DNA from: Candidatus Flexifilum affinis | Lineage (GTDB): Bacteria > Chloroflexota > Anaerolineae > Aggregatilineales > Phototrophicaceae | Assembly: GCA_016713325.1 (NCBI GenBank) | Contig: JADJPJ010000044.1 | Location: forward strand, 1 to 18,787 | Length of the DNA stretch: 18,787 nt | Direction: 5' to 3' | Shown: piece after piece, positions 8,211 through 15,673 of the stretch | Layout: every line of letters starts with the position of its first letter | How positions within the stretch are numbered: the first letter of the stretch is position 1 | Notes under the pieces: generated by a model | Database searches by the model: none | What the model was told of the DNA's origin: nothing | The model's input: the letters and a program-made list of their open reading frames with translations, nothing else | Position numbers and translations under genes: made by a program

Positions 8211-9837
8211 TTTCGCCAACCTCCTCCAGCCGCTTGGTGAAGCGGAACTGGAACAGCGTCAAAGCGCCGACGATCAGGAAGATCACCACGGCGATGGCCG
8301 AAGCAAAGCCGTAGTCGCGCGTGCCGCCTGCGCCGAAAGCATACCGGAAGGTGTAGCTGATCAGGTTGTCGGTATAGCCGACCGTCGGGGCGCTCGTGCC
8401 GGGGATGGGCGGGCCGCCCTGGAAGAGCGCTTCGATGAGCAGGAAGTTGTTGAAGTTGTAGGTGAAGGACGCCACCAGCAGCGGGCCGGTCGAGACCAGC
8501 AGCAGGGGCAGCGTCAGCTTCCAGAACTTCTCCCAGGCCGTCGCGCCATCGACTTCAGCGGCTTCGTAGATGCTCGCCGGGATCGACTGGAGCGCGCCGG
8601 AGCAGATCAGCATGAAATATGGATAGGCCAGCCACAGGTTGACCAGCAGGATGGCGATCTTCGCCCACACCGGGTCGATCGACCAGGGCGGCGCCCACCC
8701 GAAAATATCCTCCATGGTGGTGTTGATGATGCCGACGTTCAGGTTCAGCATGCCGCGCCAGATCAGGATGCTGATCATGCCGGGAATGGCGTAGGGGACG
8801 ATCAGCAGCGAGCGGACGATGCGGATGCCGGTGAACGGCTTGTTGAGCACCAGCGCCATGAGCAGGCCAACCGAAAAGGAAATGATCACGGAGAAGAAGG
8901 CGAACGCGACCGTCCAGCCGAAGACCTGGACCAGGGGGCCGCGCAGTACGGGGCTGGTGAACAGGCGGCCGTAGTTCTCGACGCCGGTCTGCACCCAGAA
9001 GCCGAGGGGGGCGGTTGCGCCGCTGGCCGCGCGGAAGTCGCCGGTGGCGTTGTCCGCGACGTATTCCGCCCCGGTTTCGCGGTCGACCACCGTATCGCGC
9101 GCCTCGTCATACACCCAGCGCTGCTCGAAGGCGCCGGCGGCGCTTCGGCTCTGAATGCCGAGGGGTGAGTCCTCTGGGCCGAACTGCAATTCCTGAATCA
9201 CCGACAGCGCGCGGAAGCGATCGCCACCGCTGAGCAGCGCATATCCGTTAATGGTTTCCGGCGGGTCGCCCGCCCCCATCTCTTCCAGGGGGGCGTTCTG
9301 CGCCGCGAACAGATTGTTGCCCTCGTCGTCCGTCAGCAGCAGGGCATAGGCGCCGGCATCTTCTTCGGCGGCATCCGGCAGGCGGTAGACATTCCACTCG
9401 TAGGAAGTCGCGCCTTCGGGCAGGAATTTTGTCTGCGCCATCAGCTCTACCGCTTCTGGCTTGGTGTGACGGTGGCCGTCGCTGAAGTTGGTGAACGAGA
9501 CGTACACCGTATAGAACATCGGGTAGATGACCAGCAGCGCCACCAGGGCCAGCGAGGGGACCATCCAGCGCATGGGCTTGAGCGCGTTGCGCACCAGGAC
9601 CAGGCTGAGGAGCAGACTCGTGACGATGATGGTGAAGCCGAGAAAGAAGTTGCCGTCGCGAATGAGGTTGATGCCGAGGAAGATGGCGCCGGCATTGATC
9701 ACGCCCAGAAGGAGCAGGCGCACGAGGTAGTTGAGCGTACTGACCGAACCAGGCGGTGATGAAGAGGCGGGGGGAATTCCCCCCGCCCCTACGGTCTTCC
9801 CGCCCGCCGGCGTGCCGGCAAGACTGGAAGCGCTCAC
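8203..9837 (-). CDS. malF: Maltodextrin ABC transporter permease, MalF-type
   Basis: An intact 544-residue permease, close in size to E. coli MalF. There are three N-terminal helices (residues ~36-58, 62-82, 92-114), then a large extracytoplasmic P2-like domain (~115-300), then five more helices. The P2 loop in MalF contacts the binding protein. The EAA loop is at ~423-444 (SIYEAAEVDGATAWEKFWKL). The C-terminus LEEVGENV overlaps malG. The GTG start is one base after the malE stop and 5 bases after GGAGG, which indicates coupled translation. The first ~33 residues are low-complexity (Gly/Pro/Ser rich) and are encoded partly by a 22-bp perfect palindrome; this tail looks like an in-frame insertion of an intergenic repeat. 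Maltodextrin specificity is inferred from the GH13 neighbour and the X25 modules on the binding protein. Confidence 0.92.
   Translation of the reverse strand: MSASSLAGTPAGGKTVGAGGIPPASSSPPGSVSTLNYLVRLLLLGVINAGAIFLGINLIRDGNFFLGFTIIVTSLLLSLVLVRNALKPMRWMVPSLALVALLVIYPMFYTVYVSFTNFSDGHRHTKPEAVELMAQTKFLPEGATSYEWNVYRLPDAAEEDAGAYALLLTDDEGNNLFAAQNAPLEEMGAGDPPETINGYALLSGGDRFRALSVIQELQFGPEDSPLGIQSRSAAGAFEQRWVYDEARDTVVDRETGAEYVADNATGDFRAASGATAPLGFWVQTGVENYGRLFTSPVLRGPLVQVFGWTVAFAFFSVIISFSVGLLMALVLNKPFTGIRIVRSLLIVPYAIPGMISILIWRGMLNLNVGIINTTMEDIFGWAPPWSIDPVWAKIAILLVNLWLAYPYFMLICSGALQSIPASIYEAAEVDGATAWEKFWKLTLPLLLVSTGPLLVASFTYNFNNFLLIEALFQGGPPIPGTSAPTVGYTDNLISYTFRYAFGAGGTRDYGFASAIAVVIFLIVGALTLFQFRFTKRLEEVGENV
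9766..9787. repeat. 22-bp perfect palindrome inside the 5' end of malF
   Basis: GGCGGGGGGAATTCCCCCCGCC is fully self-complementary. It is flanked on the start-codon side (~9795-9826) by a second imperfect palindrome rich in GCCGGC. Both lie within the first ~30 codons and read in frame as Gly/Pro/Ser-rich residues. Such palindromes are normally intergenic, so this is probably a repeat element tolerated at a permissive N-terminal tail. Confidence 0.7.
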
Positions 9838-9838
9838 G

Positions 9839-11706
9839 TTAGCCTCCGACGGCTATGTCGAGAACGTTCGTCGCCGAGTCGTAGGTGAAGGTCACTGCTG
9901 TGCCGTCGGCGGGGACGCTGAAGGGGATGTTGGCCCCGTCGCGCGCGCCTTCGGCGCCGTAGTTCTCATCCCATGTCATGTTGATGGCGACCTTGCCTTC
10001 GTAATCGCCGGCCGGGATCGCGCTGGTCGTGAAGCTGTACACGCCGTCGCCATCCGGGTCCTGCAGCCAGGAGCGCAGGCAGTCCGGCGCCCAATCCCCG
10101 GCGCAGCCAAGGGCCGCCTGGAAATTGCCGGGCACGCTGGCGACGATATGGTTGACGTTGTCGGCGACCCAGTGCGACTTGTTGTCATAGATGAACATGA
10201 CCGGGCCGTCTTCCGCGACGCTCAGGGCGACGTTCGGGCCATCCTGATCGGCCATTCCGCCGTAGTTCACGGTCCATGCACCATCGAGGGCGACCTTGTA
10301 TTCATAGTCGCCGGCGGGCAGCAGGACCGTGCCCATCCAGACATCGCTGTTGGCCACGTAGGCGAGCTGGGCGTCTTCACAGGCCGGATCCCAGTCGCCA
10401 CCACAGCCGATGGCGCTGTTCAGTGAGCCGGGGATGGAGACCATCTGCGGGCCATCCTCGGGCGGCGGGTCGCCGGCCGGGGTCAGGCGGACAACTTCCA
10501 CCTCGCCGCCGGCGATCAGCGTGCGAATCTGCGAGGCGGCATCGGTGAAGGCCGTGGCCGCGTCCAGGTCGCCCTGGATGATGAGCTGCATGGCCGTCTG
10601 GGCCGAACCCCAGACCGAAGACATTTCGGGGATCGAAGGCTGCGGGATGCCCACCTCACCGGCGGCCTGGAAGGCAGCCAGATCGGGGTCGTCGAGCTGC
10701 TCCAGCACCGGCAGGTAGGCCGGCGGGCGCGGATCGGCATCATAGAGCGCCTGCATCGCTTCGTCGGTGGCGATGAAGTCGAGCAGGAAGGCTTCGGCCA
10801 GAAGCTGATTTTCGCTGTAGGCGCTGATCATGAAGCCCTGGCCGCCAATGAGCGGGATGCCTGGGCCGGCGGAACCAGCCGGAATGTTGCTGATGGCGTA
10901 GGGAATGCCGGAGGGACGCAGTCGATCGGTGAGAGCCCACGGGCCGGTGATCATCATGGCCGCTTCGCCACGCTCGAACAGCGTGTGCATACGTCGTAGT
11001 CGATGGCCGGCGGGATGTAGCCATCATCGGCCATGCCTTCGAGCCAGGCGGCCGCGGCGATGGCGCCTTCACTGTCAATGCCGACATCACTCGGATCGTA
11101 GGCGCCGCCGCCCGACGTGCCGAAGATGTAGCCGCCGAAGGCGCTGAGAATCGGGTGGAAGTGATAGAAATCCGAAGTCTGAATGATGTAGCCATAATCG
11201 GCTGCGCCGCTGCCGACCAGTTCTTCGGTGATGGCGCGCACGTCGTCCCACGTCGCCGGGGCATCCGGCACAAGGTCGGTGTTGCGCACCAAGGCGACGT
11301 TCTCCGCCGCGTAGGGCATACCGTACAGTTCGCCATTGTAGGTGAACAGGGACAGTGAGCCGGGCGTGAACAACTCGGCCTTGTCGCCCAGGTCGATCGG
11401 CACCACGGCCCCATTGAGCACCAGCTCGCCGATCCAGTCGTGCGCGGCGACGATGATGTCCGGGCCTTCCCCGGTCGGGCCGACCACGCTCAGGTTGGCG
11501 CGGATGTCGCCCAGCGGAATTTCCTGAACTTCAACGGTGACGCCGAATTCTTCCGCGAACGCGGTGGCGAGTTCGGTCAGCGGTGGCGTACGGGTGCGGT
11601 CCGCCCAGATGAGGAGATCGGGACGATCCTGCGCGAGGGCAGGGGCGGCGAGCAGCCCGAGGATCAGGGCTACAGCGACGCTTAACAGAATGAAATGACG
11701 CTTCAC
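9839..11706 (-). CDS. malE: Maltodextrin-binding protein fused to two X25 starch-binding-type modules, one frameshift
   Basis: A ~622-residue secreted protein. Sec signal peptide: MKRHFILLSVAVALILGLLA then APALA, cleaved before QDRPD; there is no lipobox Cys. The family-1 solute-binding fold follows (residues ~28-400): LLIWADRTRTPPLTELATAF, GPDIIVAAHDWIGELV, YGMPYAAENVALVRNTDL, FERGEAAMMITGPWAL, FIATDEAMQALYDADPRPPA and PEMSSVWGSAQTAMQLII, all MalE-like. After a Pro-rich linker come two tandem modules (10445-10151 and 10150-9842), each with V.SIPG or VASVPG, a C..GDW.P.C Cys pair, an LPAGDYEYK or IPAGDYEGK strand and a WTVNYG or WDENYG motif. These match the X25 module of bacterial pullulanases. 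One indel near 10990 splits the frame (IDYD-V-MHTLF). The start GTG overlaps the marR stop by 4 bases (GTGA), with AAAGGA upstream. malF follows after one base. Confidence 0.9.
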
Positions 11707-12200
11707 GGAACAATCCTTTCATCATTTTCAGCCGACATGGCTAAACTGCTCTCCAGTGCGGTGCGCATCCTGTCCAGCAGGACGATGAGCCGGCGCTGGT
11801 CAGCATTCTCAAGGGGGGCAAGCCAGGCTTGCAGGGCCGCGTGATGGGCGGCATAGGCGTGTTGGCGAAGGTGTGCGCCTTCCGGCGTCAGACGGACGCG
11901 CTGTGCTCGGCGGTCGTCCGGGTCGTCGATGCGGCTGATCAGACCCATCATCTCCAGCACGTTGACCAGCCGTGTCACCGTGCTGCGGGCGACCAGCAGC
12001 CGGTTGGCCAGTGTCACGAGCTGCGTTCCGCTGTCCACATCGAGCAGGATCAGGAGCGAATACTGCGACGGCGTGATGCCGAAAGGCGCCAGCGCGTCGC
12101 GGTCGCAGGCATCGAGCAGCACATAGACATCGTTGAGCAGACGATGCTGTTCCTGCTCGACAGAAGGGTCCAATCCAGTAAATTCAGCGGTGGCTAACAC
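11703..12200 (-). CDS. MarR-family transcriptional regulator, first gene of the maltodextrin operon
   Basis: An intact 165-residue protein with the MarR layout: an N-terminal dimerisation helix (HRLLNDVYVLLDACDRDALA), ITPSQYSLLILL, a helix-turn-helix (LVTLANRLLVARSTVTRLVN, residues ~61-80), GLISRIDDPDDRRAQRVRL as recognition-wing with the hallmark D.DRR, and a C-terminal dimer helix. It likely binds DNA as a homodimer and is released by a small ligand. The start is GTG at 12200; no strong Shine-Dalgarno is seen, so translation may be weak. Its stop overlaps the malE start by 4 bases, making it part of the same message. A perfect palindrome 27 bases upstream of the start is the obvious candidate operator, so autoregulation of the whole operon is likely (inference). 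LacI-type regulators are the usual partners for such operons. Confidence 0.9.
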   Translation of the reverse strand: MLATAEFTGLDPSVEQEQHRLLNDVYVLLDACDRDALAPFGITPSQYSLLILLDVDSGTQLVTLANRLLVARSTVTRLVNVLEMMGLISRIDDPDDRRAQRVRLTPEGAHLRQHAYAAHHAALQAWLAPLENADQRRLIVLLDRMRTALESSLAMSAENDERIVP

Positions 12201-12227
12201 GTAAGCGATCTTGTCTGTTCAAATACT

Positions 12228-12241
12228 GTTGCGTGCGCAAC
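12228..12241. promoter_or_regulatory. Candidate MarR operator: perfect 6-2-6 palindrome
   Basis: GTTGCG-TG-CGCAAC is a perfect inverted repeat with a 2-base centre, 27 bases upstream of the marR start in the divergent region. Size, symmetry and position next to the regulator fit MarR-family operators. It could also influence the divergent M23 gene, whose start is ~235 bases away. No clear -10/-35 pair for marR was found around it. Confidence 0.6.
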
Positions 12242-12386
12242 TTTCATCCTTCTACTTTGCCTCAAGTGCGCGCGTCCGGCAAGATGGGCCATTGGGTAAT
12301 TTGTATGAATCTGTCGAGATGCAGAAATTGCCCGGCCGTCAGCCGAGCGTAGGCTGAGGAATCGCCACTGCGGACACAGAATCGGG

Positions 12387-12392
12387 TACACT
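12387..12392 (+). promoter_or_regulatory. Possible -10 box (TACACT) for the M23 peptidase gene
   Basis: TACACT matches four of six -10 consensus bases and lies 83 bases before the M23 ATG. No -35 match is present at standard spacing, so this is tentative. Confidence 0.2.
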
Positions 12393-12400
12393 AATCGATG

Positions 12401-12424
12401 CGCGCAGGGGTGCGCGGCCTTTTT
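12401..12424 (+). terminator. Terminator-like hairpin in the leader of the M23 gene
   Basis: CGCGCA-GGGG-TGCGCG forms a perfect 6-bp GC-rich stem followed by GCC and five T. An alternative longer-range pairing CGCAGGG (12403-12409) with CCCTGCG (12427-12433) would compete with it. There is no plus-strand gene upstream to terminate, so it may be a leader attenuator for the M23 gene or a block to stray transcription. Confidence 0.35.
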
Positions 12425-12474
12425 ATCCCTGCGTGCCGCAGAGCAGATGCGCGCTCGATTGGGGATATTCCTTT

Positions 12475-13706
12475 ATGAACCGACCATTTGTCGTCCATAT
12501 CACCGGCAATCCCAACATTCCGGGCCTGAGGCTGGTCAACGTCCGCCCCAGCCCGCGCACGGATGCCGCCGCCGTATTATTCCAGTCCATTCTCGGGACT
12601 CGCTCGCTCACCGTGCTGGACGTGCAGCCCGATGCCAGCAACAATCAGCTCAATGGCAAGGTCTACCAGTGGTTCAAGGTGCGCTTCCCCAGTGGCATCG
12701 AGGGCTGGGTGCGCGACGATCTGGTCAGCATCGACGGCGATGGGCGGACCTATGGCTATCCGGACCTGCCCAGCGAGACCTACGCCTTCAGCCTGCTGCG
12801 CCTGCTGCTGCCGACGCTGACGGTTACGCCCACACCCACCCCAACGCCGACTCCGACCCCCACCCCGATCACGCCGACGCCGACCAGGAAAGAGGTCATC
12901 GGCACGGTGATTGCCAAAGACGGTCTGCGACTGCGCGCCGCTCCCATCAACGGCACGGAGGTCACGCGGCTGCCGTACAAGTCACAGGTGGTCATCGTCG
13001 AGGCGGTGCCGCAGGGGGGGACGAGCAATTACATGTGGGCGCGGGTGCAGACTCCCGGCGGCTCCGGCTTTGTGCGCACCGACTATCTGAGCATCGCCGG
13101 CGATGGCAGTGACTTTGGCCTGAGTGAAGGCGACGAGTACCCGGCTCCGATGAGCAGCTACTGGTGGGTGCGCGGTTTCAACCTCAAGCAGAACCCGAAC
13201 GAAGAGGACCATCTGGGCTGGGATTTTGGCGCCAATGTCGGCGAACCGGTGCGCTGCGGCCCGATGGGCGGTCGGGTGGTGCGTATGTTCAACTGCACCC
13301 GCTGCACGGCCGAAAAGCCAAGCACCATCAGCCAGGGCATCCCGCTGGGGCCAGCAGCGTGTTTCTCGATCCGGCCTGGGGCTTCGGCTGGCAACGCGCT
13401 GATCATCCGCTACCTGAACAGCCAGCTCCCGGAATCGACCCGCCAGCGGCTGGCGGCGCGGGGTTGAGCGGCGCGCACCTTTACGCCATCTACGCGCATC
13501 TTTCGGCCATTCAGGTCAGTGAAGGGCTGGATCTGCCGCCCAACACGGTGATCGGCACCTGCGGCAACACCGGCAATTCGACGGCGTCGCACCTGCACCT
13601 GGAGATCCGCGCGTCGTTCAATGCCTCCGATCCGAACTGGACCGGCATGCGGCCGAACCTCATGGACCCCGGTGTCTTGTACCTGGCCGAACCTCAGACC
13701 CCGTGA
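12475..13706 (+). CDS. SH3b-SH3b-M23 peptidoglycan endopeptidase, frameshifted
   Basis: A ~410-residue cell-wall hydrolase. SH3b domain 1 covers residues ~18-88 (LRLVNVRPSPRTDAA, WFKVRFPSGIEGWVRDDLVS). A Thr-Pro linker follows (~117-137), then SH3b domain 2 (~142-210: DGLRLRAAPINGTEV, GSGFVRTDYLSIAGD), which should bind cell wall. The M23 metallopeptidase domain has zinc ligands in DHLGWDFGANVGEPV (His246, Asp250) and SHLHLEIR (HxH), plus the catalytic-site His of YAIYAHLS. Three indels between ~13345 and 13470 shift the frame and return it; reconciled sequence reads ISQGIPLGASSVFLDPAWGF and ALIIRYLNSQLPESTRQRLA. The start is ATG at 12475, 10 bases after GGGGA. An in-frame GTG at 12433 would add 14 residues. 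Neither start gives a signal peptide, which is odd for an enzyme that works outside the membrane. Confidence 0.88.
12826..12885 (+). repeat. Thr-Pro codon repeat (interdomain linker)
   Basis: About twenty codons alternating ACN/CCN encode a Thr-Pro run (broken by one Ile) between the two SH3b domains. Such linkers are common in secreted proteins of Chloroflexota and are likely extended and possibly glycosylated. Confidence 0.85.
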
Positions 13707-13721
13707 CCTGGGCTAGACGTG

Positions 13722-13786
13722 ACCTCACCCCCAACCCCCTCTCCAATTTGGAGAGGGGGAGCTAAGCGAAGCGCAGCGGGGGTGAT
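13722..13786 (+). repeat. C-rich palindromic intergenic element
   Basis: Begins CCTCACCCCCAA, contains a perfect 11-bp stem CCCCCTCTCCA (13735-13745) with TGGAGAGGGGG (13749-13759), and ends with GCGCAGCGGGGGTGAT. The CCTCACCCC start and GGGGGTGA end are partly complementary, so the whole element can fold as a long hairpin. The layout resembles dispersed intergenic palindromes rather than a gene. It lies between the convergent M23 and CBM48 genes. Confidence 0.65.
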
Positions 13787-13791
13787 GCGAG

Positions 13792-13832
13792 AAAAACGCA
13801 GCGCCCCGGTCGACGTTGCCGACCGGGGCGCT
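13792..13832 (-). terminator. Intrinsic terminator of the CBM48 gene
   Basis: A perfect 13-bp GC-rich stem (13800-13812 with 13820-13832, arms AGCGCCCCGGTCG/CGACCGGGGCGCT) with a 7-base loop. On the minus strand it is followed by GCGTTTTTC. Stem plus U-run downstream of the minus-strand CBM48 stop make a convincing Rho-independent terminator. Confidence 0.85.
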
Positions 13833-13888
13833 CTGCTGTGAAGCGGTCCTATCTGCTTGTGTGCTGTGCCTGCGTTGCGCCGGCCTGA

Positions 13889-14198
13889 TTATGCAGGGTC
13901 GGATGTGACAATCACGGAGTTGTCACCACTGTAGGGGTTCGGCACGTACTTGTCCGCTTCCCAGTCATTGTGCCACTCCGGTGCCATTGACGAGGTAGCG
14001 GAACTGGTACTCCTTACCCTTGGCCAGGTTTAACGTCACGGAGAAACTGCCGTCTTTCTGCTTCTTCATCGGCGTTTCAGACTCATTCCAACTGTTGAAG
14101 TCGCCCACCAGAAAAACGGTTTCGCCCTGCACAGCGGCCGGCAGCGAAAAAGTGACCTTGACTTCCGGCTTGGATTTGAGGAACTGCTTCTTGAGCAT
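13889..14198 (-). CDS. Stand-alone CBM48 / isoamylase early-set domain protein, one frameshift
   Basis: A small (~102-residue) protein that is essentially one glycogen-binding CBM48 fold, as in the AMPK beta subunit: VKVTFSLPAAVQGETVFLVG, DFNSWNESETPMKKQKDGSF, VTLNLAKGKEYQFRYLVNGT, then EWHNDWEADKYVPNPYSGDN and SVIVTSDPA. The conserved W of DFNSWN and the W-x-x-D-x-x-A-D-x-Y-x-P-N motif are present. One extra base near 13983 makes the raw frame stop at 13965; the reconciled stop is the TAA at 13889. The start ATG follows AAAGGGGG by 8-9 bases. It is transcribed alone, with an AT-rich upstream region and its own terminator. It has no enzyme domain or signal peptide, so it is probably a cytoplasmic alpha-glucan-binding protein; the function is not established. 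Confidence 0.82.
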
Positions 14199-14369
14199 CT
14201 GGTATGCCCCCTTTAGTGAAGATTGCAGCTAGCTCGCAAATTCTAGCAGAGATTAAACAGCGTCACATGTACATTTGCTAACACACAACAATCATGTTAT
14301 CAGATTTTCACATATCTCAGCTTTCATTTTCACAATGACGTGCTTACTGGTCTGGTGATTGGTGAAAAT
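14199..14369. other. AT-rich intergenic region upstream of the CBM48 gene
   Basis: This stretch is far more AT-rich than its surroundings and carries no plausible coding frame. It probably holds the CBM48 promoter on the minus strand. I see no specific -35/-10 pair good enough to call and no RNA gene. Confidence 0.45.
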
Positions 14370-14401
14370 CCAAAACCTGCAGGCTTCCCGGAAGGTTTTG
14401 G
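14370..14401 (-). terminator. Possible terminator hairpin of the L,D-transpeptidase gene
   Basis: CCAAAACCT (14370-14378) and AGGTTTTGG (14393-14401) form a perfect 9-bp stem. On the minus strand it is followed by ATTTTC. It lies ~110 bases beyond the transpeptidase stop, after a repeat, so it could terminate that transcript. The short T-run makes this moderate. Confidence 0.4.
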
Positions 14402-14419
14402 GCGTGAGAACAGGAAACT

Positions 14420-14508
14420 CATCTTCGACCCCCTCTCACCAGGGCAAATATTCTCGCACGGAGAGAGGGGCAGCGCTCCACCGGGCAGGCCGGTGCCAAG
14501 GTGAGGTC
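14420..14508 (-). repeat. Second C-rich intergenic element, opposite orientation
   Basis: Read on the minus strand it begins GACCTCACC like the element at 13722, contains CCCCTCTCTCC (with GGTGAGAGGGGG further on) and a small CCGGCCTGCCCGG palindrome. It appears to be a diverged relative of the 13722 element in inverted orientation, so the two flank the CBM48 gene. Confidence 0.4.
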
Positions 14509-14509
14509 G

Positions 14510-15621
14510 CTAAATCCCTGTGGCTGTAACGCCGTATTCCCCACTGCTGTGGACGTAGACCACCTGCACGTCGGCTTCGCCCATGCCGCTCAGGTTGCCC
14601 TGATGCACCCAGTTGTACATCAGCGGGCATCGCTGATGGTCAGATTGACGCACCCGTGGCTCTGGCGGTAGCCGAAAGGTCGTGCCAATAGGTTCCGTGC
14701 AGGCTGATGCCGCCGTCGAGTACAGCACCCAGGGGACGCTTTCGACCGCGTAGGCATCCGGCGCACCGGTAGCGCCGCTCATCTTGCCCCTGCGGCAGGC
14801 TGGCCCAGACACTGAACAGGCCTTCGTTGGTCTCGTTCGGCGGCAGGCCGGTCCAGACGACAGTGGCATGAACGGGCGTGTCGCCTTCGTAGGCGACGAC
14901 GGTCTGCTCATACAGATCGATGGCCACCCAGCGGGCATCGGGGCGATACCTTCCGGCCGTTCGATCTTGAAGATCTTCGAGACGAAGCGCTGCTCGATCC
15001 ACTGGTTAGGGGCCAATCATGTACCAGCGCCACCCGTCAGGATCGGTCGTGACAGAGAAAATGGGGACCACTTCGTAGCGGTTGATGAAGCGGCCGTTGG
15101 AGGAGGAACGCGGTCCGCCCGGATAAAGCGAGACGAAGATGCGGCTGAGATCCAGAATGACGGCGAAGGGTGTTCCAGACCGTCGGTGATCTCGAATCCA
15201 GTGAAATACGACGGCTGCTGGAACGTGGTCAGCTCGCTGGGAATCCATGTGCCGTCGGCGATTCGCAACCAGCCGTCGACGCTGGCATCGATACCGTGCA
15301 CGGTGTTGAAGCCGGCCGGGATCTCGCCGACCACGCTGCCGCCGGGACCATCATACTTCAGGGCGCCATCACGCGAGACGCGCCAGAAGTTGTAAGTGCT
15401 CAGTGTGAACGTATCCTGACTGACGGGGATCAGGTTGGGCGGCGTCAGGAAAGCCTCGATCATGGCGGCACATTCGGCGCTGAGTTCGCTGCCATCCTGA
15501 TGTTCCCGCGCAGACAGAGGGGTCGTATTCCAGGGTATCCTGGGCGGCGGCTCCAGGTGCGACCAACAGAACCAGCAGCATCCCCTGCCAGAACGGGCAG
15601 GACAGATCGAAGAGAAAGCAT
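14510..15621 (-). CDS. L,D-transpeptidase (YkuD domain), secreted, frameshifted
   Basis: A ~370-residue secreted protein. The YkuD catalytic motif is near the C-terminus: GGISLHGTYWHDLFGYRQ then SHGCVNLTISDA, with His and the nucleophile Cys of SHGC. These enzymes make 3-3 or lipoprotein-peptidoglycan cross-links. The N-terminal part holds a signal peptide (QGMLLVLLVAPGAAAQ) and an SH3b-like region: WRVSRDGALKYDGPGGSVVG, EIPAGFNTVHGIDASVDGWL and RIADGTWIPS. A mid-domain follows (NGRFINRYEVVPIFSVTTD, WRWYMIGPNQWIEQRFVSKI), then WVAIDLYEQTVVAYEGDTPV, the usual opening of YkuD. The start is ATG at 15621, 9 bases after GAGGA; the signal-peptide frame is reached through an indel within the first 15 codons. 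About seven indels are needed in all; each restores the family sequence. It lies ~100 bases after the SUMF1-fold gene, in the same direction. Confidence 0.82.
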
Positions 15622-15673
15622 AGGGACAATCCTCAAGGAAAACTCAACAGGTCGATGGACTGCGCGGTCAGGC

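Noticed and set aside
8041..9168. A 375-codon plus-strand open frame
   Set aside because: It is antisense to intact malF and the start of malG. The product is Gln/Asp/Arg-rich low-complexity sequence, typical of a reversed membrane-protein gene.
9731..10426. A 231-codon plus-strand open frame
   Set aside because: It is antisense to the X25 modules and the malF start; the minus strand carries clear family motifs.
10981..11000. Binding protein as two separate genes
   Set aside because: The two frames meet in the middle of a conserved MalE segment (IDYDVMHTLFERGEAAMMI) with no stop, ribosome site or linker; a single missing base explains it.
12826..12885. Possible CRISPR or minisatellite array
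   Set aside because: The repeats are degenerate ACN/CCN codons for a Thr-Pro linker inside the M23 gene, without spacers.
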